This document shows positions 55,587 to 64,000 of a stretch of DNA of 64,000 nucleotides, piece after piece. The position numbers were made by a program, and so were the translations under genes. How positions within the stretch are numbered: position 1 is the stretch's first letter; each line of letters opens with the position of its first letter. Below the pieces are notes generated by a model. It saw only the letters and a list, made by a program, of their open reading frames with translations. It was not told the origin of the DNA and ran no database searches. Source of the stretch: Thalassia testudinum (lineage: Eukaryota; Streptophyta; Magnoliopsida; Alismatales; Hydrocharitaceae); the NCBI GenBank assembly GCA_037157565.1, contig JAZHRO010000062.1, positions 5,580,001-5,644,000 on the forward strand, read 5' to 3'.

Positions 55587-57812
55587 ATGGGCGATCGACG
55601 ATGGAGAGGGCGAGTGGTGGGCGATCGGCGATGGGCGGAGCGAGGTAGTGGGGCGAATCCATCCAGGGTGGGCGCAGAAGATGAATGGAAGACGTGGAGA
55701 TCAAGGGCCTGGAGGAGAAGAGAGCGGTTGTGGCAGGAGAGGTTTTTTAGGTCGTCTGACAGTTCTCAAAGACGTCCTTGGAGGCGGAAGAATGGTGATG
55801 TTCTCTGCTTCAGATGCAGACAAAGGGGGCATGTGGCTGCGATATGTAAGAATGCTCAGATCTGCTTGGAGTGCAGGGGCGAAGGACACAAAAGCGATTT
55901 GTGCCCTAGGAGGTTCCCTTTGCGACAATGGCGGGCAGTCTCACGTCCTGTTTGGAGGGTCAAAAATGAACCTCGGCCGCCACCACCACCGATTTTGGGC
56001 AGGCATACAATTGAAGTTGAGATCCCATCTATGAAAGAGATCTCGGCTGCAGAGATCACACTGAGAGGTGCTTTGATTTGGGAGATCATGTCAGGTAGGC
56101 CTTCGATCGAAATGCTTCAGAACCTGGTACTTTCCTTAGATCTTTTGTCTGCGGGCTGGAAAGTTGCTCTATTATCCCCTTCTCGATTCTTGGTGTATGG
56201 TTTGGGCATGATGGATGTTGAGCGATTAAGATTTCGTTCAAGTATCTTTAAAGATTTCATTGTGATCTGGAGAATGGTCTCTCCTTTTGATGGGGCACTA
56301 TCTGAACGGCCTCCACAAAGAGTGTCCTCCAGGAGGGTCATCCTTGAGATCTCTGGACTTCCACTGCACCTGCGAGTAAAGGGTGTTGTCTCCAAGATGC
56401 TAGCAGGTTGTGCATCAATCTGTGATGGTTCTGATGTTCTGATTGGAGAAGGAGACATTAGGCTGTTAAGAATTGAGGTGGAAGTTGCTAATGCTGGTTC
56501 ACTTCCAGATTCGATCATTATCAGATGTGGGGGCACCTCTTGGCTTGTTAGGTTAGCTATTATTGGGCAGGTTGATTGCTGTTAAGATAATTCTCCTAAG
56601 GAGAAACCAATGTCTGGAACCAAAAATGAGGTGAGCAAACAATGTGACAGCTGTGGATGCAACCCTGCAGCTGAGGCTTCTGATCTCACAAAGAGGAAGG
56701 AGTGCCACTGTGCTATGGTTGAGAAGGATCAGATGGAAGATGTTGCAACACCTGCTGAAAATAGATCAGTGTTGATAGGCAAAGAGGGTGACTGTCTGGA
56801 GGTTGCTGAGACTGAAGTGGTAAATTCTGAGATGATCTGTAGTATGGAGTTGGGCAGTACAGAAAGGGAGTTGAGGCTTAAAGAACCAAGCCAGATGCAG
56901 CACCTGAGTCCTCCTGCAGTTGAGGTTCCTGAGCCCAAAAAGAGGAAGGACTGCCACTGTGTTATGACTGAGAAGGACCAGATGGAAGATGTTGCAACAC
57001 CTACTAAAAATAGATTAGCTCTGATAGTCAAAGAGGGTGATTGTTTAGGGGTTTCTGAGACTGTTTTGGCAGAATCTGAGATGAACTGCCGTGTGGAATT
57101 GGGCACTTTAGAAAGGGAGTTGAGGCTTAACGGATGCAACCTTGCAGCTGTGGCTCCTGATCTCACAAAGAGGAAGGAGTGCCATTGTGCTATGGCTGAG
57201 AAGGATCAGACGGAAGATGTTGCAACACCTGCTGAAATTAGATCAGTGTTGATAGGCAAAGAGGGTGACTGTCTGGAGGTTGCTGAGAATGAAGTGGCAA
57301 ATTCTGAGATGATTTGCAGTATGGAGTTGGGAAGTACAGAAAGGGAGTTGAGGCTTAAAGAACCAAACCAGATGCAGCACCTGAGTCCTCCTGCAGTTGA
57401 GGTTCCTGAGCCCAAAAAGAGGGAGGACTGCCATTGTATTATGGCTGAGAAGGACCTGATGGAAGATGCTGCAACTCCTGCTGAAAATAGATTAGCTCTG
57501 ATAGTCAAAGAGGGTGATTGTTTAGAGGTTACTGAGACTGATTTGGCAGAGTCTAAGATGAATTGCAGTGTGGAATTGGGCAGTTTAGAAAGGGAGTTGA
57601 GGCTTAAAGAGCAGAGCCAGTTACAATTTGCTACTCCAACTGATTTGCAGTATGGCTGTGGGTCCAAACAAAAGAGAGGCGTGGGCAGATCTCCATATGT
57701 GCTGCGAAGGAGAAGAAAGGAGCATCCTATTGTGGAGCAAGATATTGCTAAATCTATTATGGTAGAATATGTGGGTTGCAAGGTCAATGGGGATCTTTCA
57801 AGTGAGAAATGA
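55587..57812 (+). pseudogene. LINE ORF1, nucleic-acid-binding protein, one internal stop
   Basis: ORF1 proteins of plant LINEs bind the element RNA. From ATG 55587 the frame runs to TGA 57810-57812 with one TAA at 56583 (codon 333). Residues 1-70 are rich in Arg and Trp, with GDRRW twice. Two CCHC zinc knuckles follow: C74-C77-H82-C87 and C93-C96-H101-C106. Then comes a region resembling DUF4283 (about 145-270, including SSRRVILEISGLPLHLR). Beyond the stop lies a two-fold duplication of 159 codons (56655-57608) and a basic tail (VLRRRRKEH). Zinc knuckles before the DUF4283-like part is the reverse of the more common order. The upstream ATG at 55476 lies outside the element and was rejected. 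Confidence 0.82.
56655..57608 (+). repeat. 477-bp tandem duplication inside LINE ORF1
   Basis: 56655-57131 and 57132-57608 are in-frame tandem copies (159 codons each). Each copy itself contains two related halves, with DLTKRKECHC and PEPKKRKDCHC-type starts, a shared EKDQMEDVATP and a shared LERELRLKE end, so the unit arose by two rounds of duplication. The encoded repeats are acidic with a conserved C-H-C. Confidence 0.9.
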
Positions 57813-60800
57813 GAGTTTTGTCGTGGAATGTGCGTGGGCTACGCAACAAGCAAAGAAGGGCTTCTCTTTGTAGATATCTCTTTGAGTGGGAGATAGACTG
57901 TGCCCTTTTACAAGAGACTCACTTGGAGAGGGAGAATGGTCAAGAATGGGACTGTTTCAAACAATCTGGCCATAGTGATATTGTGGCTAAGGGTGCTGCT
58001 GGTCGGTCTGGTGGTATGGCTTTTTGGTGGAGAAAGTCTGCCATTTCAGTAACTGAGATTTTTCGTGATAGGTTCTTAATTTCCTGTAGGTGTCAATCTC
58101 CCCAAGGTGATATGGAATGGTTTATATCATGTATTTATGGTCCTTGTGTGGCAGCAGAGAGGGTTGGCTTGTGGGAGGAACTTTATGCAATGCATCAAAG
58201 AGTGCAAGAGACTCCATGGCTGTTAGGGGGTGATTTCAATTGTTATCTTTCTGGTGATGACAATCCAGATGGGAGAATGGACAGTTCTTCAACAGGCTTC
58301 CAATTGGCTGTGTAGAACATGGGCTTGACTGAATTTCCCATCAGTGGTGTGGAATATACTTGGAGGAATGGAAGTGGACAGATTTCCAAATTGGACAGGT
58401 TCTTTGGCAGTCCTAGTTTGTTAGAGAGTTTTCAGTTATCAGCTGTTTTGAGCCTTGATAGGCCGTTCTCTGACCATACGCCTTTGGTTTGGGATAGTGG
58501 GGTGAATGTAGACACGGGGTCATATTTCAAACTCAAGAGATCTTGGTTTAGGGAAGAAGGCTTTGTGCAAATGGTTTCTCAGTGGTGGCAGAGCAAGGAT
58601 GTTCAAGGCACTGCCACACAGCAGTTGGCTGCAAAATTGGTTGGTCTGCGTGAAATGTTGAAAGAATATGGGCAGGCTGTGAACCTGATTAGAGACCAGA
58701 AGAGGAAGGAAGCCTTGACAGTCATCAGGGATTTAGATATGAAAGAGTGCAGGCTGAATTTGGACCAACAGGAGCAGCAATTGAGGCAGCAAATGCAAGC
58801 AATTGTGAGGGATGAAGACCTGAAAATTGAAATGGATTGGCGGGAAAAATCCAGACAGCTTTGGCTTAAAGAGGGTGATGCGAACACAAAATTTTTCCAT
58901 CTTGCGGCCAGTGCTAGAAGGAGATTCAACCTTATTTCATCTATTAAAGTTGAAGAAAGAAATATTACCTCGGTTAAGGAGATCAGATCTGAAGCAACAA
59001 AATTTTTTAAAGAAGCTTCCAAGGCAACTCCAAGAGGTTCATGGAGGATGGCAGCAATGGATTTCCCTTGTGTAAATAATGAACAGAGTGGCATGCTTGT
59101 GACCCCTATTTCTGAATAGGAAGTGCTAAAGGCCATTAAAGATTTAAATAATGAAGGGGCTCCAGGTCCAGATGGTGTTCAGGTGTTTTTCTACAGAGAG
59201 TTATGGAATGTTGTTAAGGTGGATGTAATGAAGGTCATCCATGAGTTTGAAGTGGGTAACTCTGGTTTTGAGAGGCTAAACAAATCCTACCTGTTTTTGT
59301 TGCCCAAGAAATCAAGTGCAAAAAGTTTTTCTGATTACAGACCCATTGCGTTATCAAATTCCATCTACCTTATTATTAGTAAGGTTATTGCTAACAGATT
59401 GCGGGAGGTTTTAAAGGATTTGATTATGCCTGTTCAATCAGCTTTTCTTTCTGGGAGATCATTACAAGAGTCATTCATTGTGGCGCAGGAAATTGTAATG
59501 GGGTGGCAAAGGAGAAAATCAAAGGCTTTCTTATGGAAAGTAGACTTCTCAAAAGCCTATGATTCTATCTGCTGGTCATACTTGTGGGAGATCCTTAAAA
59601 GGAGGAAATTTCCACCCTTATTGATTCAATGGGTGAAGAGATGCATTACGACAGCCTCTTTTTCCCCATTGATAAATGGTAAACCGTGCCGTTCTTGGAT
59701 TCAGCCCCAATGTGGAGTAAGGCAAGGTTGTCCTATTGCCCCTCTAATTTTTAATCTTGCGGTGGATACTTTGGCTAGGTTTGCCTGCAAATTGGCTGTG
59801 GATGGTTTTATAAGGGGGTATTCAATGTCTAATCATAGGGCTCTAGCTCCTATACTTCAGTATGCTGATGATACTGTTTTTCTTGTAGAAGGGGGGAAGA
59901 GAGAAGCGCAGGCTTTGTTACATATGGTTAAATTGTTTGGTGAGGTTTCTGGGCTCAGATTGAATGGAAGTAAATCTTCCCTGGTCTGTTTTGGGATGAA
60001 TGATGGTTTACAGAATGAGATCTCTGCCACTCTTGGTACACCTGTGGTGCCACTACCGATTAAATATCTGGGTCTGCCTTTGAAATGTTCTAAGCTGAAG
60101 AAAGCAGATTGGTCTTTCCTCTTTGAAAAGATAGCCACAAAATTGGAGGGCTGGAGCAGTAGATACCTATCAAAAGGGGGGAGGTATATATTACTGAATT
60201 CTGTTGTCACATCGATTCCTGTTTTCTTCTTCTCTGTCCTGAGAGCTCCAAATTCTATTTGGAAAAAGCTGGAGGTGATGCGGAAAAGATTCTTTTGGAA
60301 AGGGGCCTCCCATAAAGGGGCTTTCTTTCAACCCTTAAAATGGGAGTTAATTTGCAAACCAAAGAAGCTGGGAGGCATGGGTGTCAGATCCCTTAAGGAA
60401 TTCAGTGAAGCTTTACTGTTGAAATGGGTTGTTCGGTTACTGTAGGGGGAAAAAAAAACTTGGACAGAAATTATTCAGGACAGTTATGGGAGTACCAATG
60501 ATGAGATAAATCGTCTTAACCCACGTAAACCATCCCCGTTTTGGCTTTCTGTGGTGCGTGCCTTGAAGGAAAATTGGAACTTTTTCAAATATGTTTTAGG
60601 TGATGGAAAAAGCTTTACGTTTTGGCTGGAGAATTGGGGGCACGGAGGGACGCTTAAAGATAGGTTCCCCCTTGCTTATGCTGCTGCAGCAAATAAAAAT
60701 GCAGTGGTAGCTGATTATTGGGATGTGGATTCGGAGCAGTGGCTGTTAAATATTGGTGGGAGGAATAATCATGAAACAAGAACACGCGTAGAGAATGAAC

Positions 60801-61312
60801 GTCTCATGCAAGAGCTTGCTGCTTTCAAACCCATGCCTCATGAATATGATACATACAAATGGGAAGGTAATTTTTCTACTGCGGCTGCCTATGACAAATT
60901 GATAATGTCCTCTAGGATGGCGGAAGATGAAGAAATGGGGAAAAAGCTTTGGAAGTTAAAAATACCATTAAAGTTACAAATTTTCTTATGGCTGTGCAGG
61001 AGGGATGGTTTGATTACTGGAGATCTGAGGCACAGAAGGATGGGGACCCCAACCCAGTTTTGTTATTTGTGTGGGTTGCATAATGATTCTACAGATCATA
61101 TCTTCTCTTCATGTGCTATCACTGATTATGTTTGGAGGAGAGTATGCAATGAGTCCTTACCCACCTGGGGAAATTTGTGGAGATGTCTGGTAGATGGGAA
61201 TAAGCCTTATATACATATGGTGGCGGTTCTGTGGGCGGTATGGAAGGCTAGAAATGAGTGTGTTTTTCAGGAGACCCCAGCTCATGTGGAAAACATTGTA
61301 AATTTTTGCTAG
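57809..61312 (+). pseudogene. LINE ORF2, endonuclease-reverse transcriptase, three stops
   Basis: ORF2 nicks the target and copies the RNA into it. One frame of 1167 codons opens at ATG 57809, overlapping the ORF1 stop by ATGA. The endonuclease has LSWNVRGL (4-11), Glu36 in LLQETHL, GDFN (141-144) and SDH (221-223). The reverse transcriptase has APGPDGV, DYRPIALSN, DFSKAYDS, RQGCP and the catalytic YADD (685-688). A zf-RVT type Cys/His cluster (FCYLCG...TDHIFSSC) lies near the C-terminus. In-frame stops are TAG at 58313, 59117 and 60443. All catalytic residues I can see are kept, so only these stops disable it. Confidence 0.92.
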
Positions 61313-61441
61313 AGGCTCATACAGTACTGGGAGTCGAACTTGTAAATTATTTTTTTATTATCAATAATAGCTCTCCTGGTTTGCTATCGGTGATTCGATA
61401 GCATTCCTTTCTTTCAAAAAAAAAAAAAATTGCATTTTTGA

Positions 61442-63060
61442 ATAATGCTGTCGTAGTATAGCATGAAATTCATTGAAGTATATAAATTTATTGAGAGGTG
61501 AGTCTCGGTAAAACTTAGGGAGGTAGAAAGCGCTTTTGAATTCACGAACTAATTTAGATTGCTAACTAGAGAATATATATATATAAACTGAATGCTAATC
61601 ACAATATATGGAGTGGAAGGCTAATCATAATATAGATATGAAGTACTTGAGTTGCAGACATAACTAATGCAATGCTAAAACAGGAATAAAATAGCTATCT
61701 ATTCTATCAGAAAAAGGGCACCATGGGTGGTCCGTGGTGGCCTTTTGGAGAGGTTGGGGAGAGCAACAGCAGTGCACCTAGGTGGCTTGGTGGGTGCTTC
61801 AGAGGGAGAGAGCTAGAGAAGAAAATCTTGAGAGTTGGAGAGGGTTTGGAGGGAGTTGTTCTTCAACTGGGGGCCTTGGGGCTCTTTTTATAGCTTCATT
61901 GAGGGGTAAAGTGGGCATTTAAGCCCTCCAACTCGGGCACAAGGCTCAAATAGATCAGATCCATTGATCGGGAGATCAACGGATCAGATTGCCCTTCAAA
62001 AGGCCTTCTAAAATGCCTCCAACACTCTGATGTGCTCTCTAGCTGACATGTGGCATGCTCCCTGCCCTCAGATCTTCATCTGACGGTTGTTGCTCGCACT
62101 TGCCCGCACCGTCAACCGCAAGTGCTTAAATCGCACTCAATCTTCGTGAGCATGCGCACATCACTTCTCAGCCGTCCAATCTCACGATTGAACGACTTAA
62201 ATGCATCGTAGCCCACCACCTTCAAATCTCAATGCACACGGGTGCTCATTTGGTTGCACGTGAGCGCACGTGTTCCCATTCGAGGCCTGCCAATGCGCCA
62301 CGCAGTCGCACCATTGCCACTTGATGCTGATTTGATGCTTGAGATTCATTCGTGCGTGCTGCCACCTTGAATCCACGCGGATTGCGCTTCGAACTTGCGT
62401 CCTCCCTTTGTGGTTGAGCGCCTGAACCAACACGCTACGGGCACACTTTGTCTCAGTTTCCATTTCTGCACGTGGCTGCCCTCAACTGTTGGATGGAGAT
62501 CCAATAGCTGAGGATCTTCCTTCCTCGATGATGTGCGAGGAAGCGGTGATGTGGGCACGTTGTGGCCATTGGATGATGATCCAACGGCTCATAGCGCATG
62601 GGGGAAGTGCCTTTAAAGGTTGGGGCGGCGACATTGGGCAGCTGCGATGGAGCCACATGGCGCTATTGTGGCCATCCATCTTCTTTTCTTTGTAGACAGT
62701 GCTCTAGGCCTTCGATTGAGATGATTCTTGTGCCGTTGGACTACGATCATCAATCCGGATCCATCCGTGTGGTTGGATTTGACATTTGAGGTCTAGATTT
62801 TCACCTATTTGCATCTTGGCCCTTACTCTTCTGCGGACTCCATAGGATGCTACAGGAGTCCGATCGATGTGATCTCGGAGGCGTTGGAATCCTGCTGTCG
62901 TTTTGAGCAAATCCATATGGTTGGATTGGTCATCTGCAACCCCGAATTACCTAAAATTGTTAATACCACTCAATTAGAACATAATATGACATTATTTACA
63001 AAACTAATAAATCAACTATGATGAAAAGTATGATGGGTATATATGCATAATGCCTAAGTT
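61442..63060 (-). repeat. E-family LTR, copy E5
   Basis: Begins GCTGTCGTAGTATAGC with the GTGAGTCTCGG...AGGGAGGTAG phrase, a minus-strand TATA (CTATAAAAAG at 61883-61892), G-boxes CACGTG at 62257-62262, 62267-62272 and 62469-62474, and a right part (62660-62950) clearly similar to 18590-18830 of E1. The LINE lies at its left edge, between E5 and E4. The right end is approximate. Short frames within show no domain. Confidence 0.55.
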
Positions 63061-63120
63061 AAGGTAGGATCTAACTTAATTCATGTATATTAGGACCTAT
63101 GATTGTTGCGCAATCATACC

Positions 63121-63267
63121 TGATTGGAACACCATCATGAGTCCTAACTAGATCATTTTGACCCAACGAAGAGAATAAAAGCTCCTACATAACCAACTGG
63201 AGGTCATAATTCATAGAATAACCTTTCTGAGAGAAAAGCAAGAAACTGAGATTCCTTACTTGGAGGG
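63121..63267 (+). repeat. Athila-like LTR, left fragment
   Basis: TGATTGGAACACCATCATGA, TCCTAACTAG and AAAGCTCCTACATAA match, in the same order, the start of the LTR at 32140/49781. It is cut at 63267 by LTR D. Confidence 0.75.
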
Positions 63268-64000
63268 TGTAAAGACCCGTCCCACTGTTAGCCTTTTAAG
63301 ACATCTGGAGTGTTAGTCAGACGTCCGTCCAGACGTCTGGACCCTTTCCCGGATGTTTGGAAATGAAATTTCTGTACGTGTACTACGCCCTGCGTGCACC
63401 CAGCACGCAGGACCTTTTCTCTCTCTCCTTTCTCCTCCTTCCTACCCGAACCCTAAACCCCCATAGCCCCTATAAAAAGCCACCTTCCCCTCCTCTCCAC
63501 TCCACACACCACCATCTCCACCTTCAAAGCGCGGCAGAGCGGCGAGAGGAGGCGAGAGAGGGAGCACGTGAGAGCGAGGAGGAGAGTGCAGGAGGAGGAG
63601 GAGGCCGAGGTCAGGAGCTTCAGTGGAAGCTCTTCGGAGCTCGCACGGCCACCGCGACGCATGCGGGAGGAGGAGGGAGTCCAGAGTGACATCCTCGACC
63701 ACCTGCAGTAGCTGGAGCTGCGGCGGAGTGAGGAGAAGCACGGCGAAGCGCGGAGAGGGGTGCTAGGAGCGCATTATGATATTGGAATTTTTCCAGTATC
63801 AGACATCTGGAGTGAAGTTCGGACGACTGGCTGAGCATCTGGATGTTTGGAGTCATGACCAGACGTATGAAAGCACCTTTATCGCGAAGGTATGTTCTTT
63901 TCGCAGTTACGGCCATGCAGGCTGCACCGCAAAAGATATGCCGGTCTAATTTTGGGGTGGTTGCTCTGTCGTACGCAGGAGCAGTCTTGGGAAGGTGCAC
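63268..64000 (+). repeat. LTR D (A family), runs off the window
   Basis: Starts TGTAAAGACCCG, like TGTAATGACCCG of element A, with AGACGTC motifs at 63300-63360 and 63800-63870, TATA box TATAAAAA at 63471-63478 and the leader hairpin at 63778-63800. Frames at 63357-63741 lie in the leader and have no domain. Confidence 0.8.
63778..63800 (+). other. Hairpin in LTR D leader
   Basis: Arms GATATTGGAA and TTCCAGTATC. One C-G pair of element A is U-G in RNA here, a wobble that keeps the stem. Confidence 0.75.

Larger units (their letters stand above)
55576..61429 (+). mobile_element. L1-type LINE
   Basis: A 5.85-kb non-LTR retrotransposon with two ORFs and a 14-base poly-A tail (61416-61429). GTATTTTTGA (55566-55575) before it and GCATTTTTGA (61432-61441) after it form a probable 10-bp target duplication with one difference. 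It appears almost full length: ORF1 starts only about 11 bp from the element's start. It is disabled by one stop in ORF1 and three in ORF2, with no frameshift, which implies modest age compared with the gypsy remnants. Confidence 0.88.

Overview
This window is nuclear DNA from a flowering plant. It holds one host gene, a beta-tubulin gene on the minus strand (coding exons between 22708 and 25038), surrounded by transposable elements at several stages of decay. The plant assignment rests on the tubulin exon pattern (394, 270 and 671 coding nt), LTR retrotransposons with the plant primer-binding sites for tRNA-iMet and tRNA-Asp, Tat-, Athila- and SIRE-like relatives, and an L1-type LINE with a zf-RVT tail. 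The strongly GC-rich first tubulin exon suggests a monocot, but the species cannot be named from this sequence.

Layout. 1-10802: remains of a Tat-lineage Ty3/gypsy element (integrase end, antisense ORF with its own TATA box, polypurine tract, 3' LTR), broken by two copies of a long LTR-like repeat. 10890-11310: plant mobile domain remnant. 11551-14180: Athila-like solo LTR with perfect CTCAT target duplications. 15242-17106: decayed LTR element with a tRNA-Asp primer site and a poly-G tract. 17640-19010: first of several minus-strand LTRs of a family called E here. 20297-21085: Ty1/copia remnant. 22350-25500: tubulin gene. 27222-28941: SIRE-like copia solo LTR with AGTGA duplications.

32140-54222 is a nest. 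A Tat LTR is cut by an Athila-like element, whose LTR is cut by a chromovirus-like element A (32184-49775, GTCAG duplications). Element A contains an E-family element (36488-42679, with an uninterrupted orphan ORF of 665 codons), an inverted fragment of an A relative (B, 42680-45778) and a copia LTR piece. 54223-63060 holds two more E-family LTRs separated by a LINE (55576-61429). The window ends inside a fourth A-family LTR (D) that again sits in an Athila-like LTR.

The most unusual signals are: (1) arrays of the short palindrome AGACGTCT in LTRs of unrelated superfamilies; (2) a hairpin in the A-family LTR leader with compensatory changes among four copies; (3) the intact orphan ORF in an element that shows no gag or pol; (4) a 159-codon tandem duplication in LINE ORF1 and an ATGA overlap joining ORF1 to ORF2. 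All similarity statements are by eye; no alignment or database search was run.
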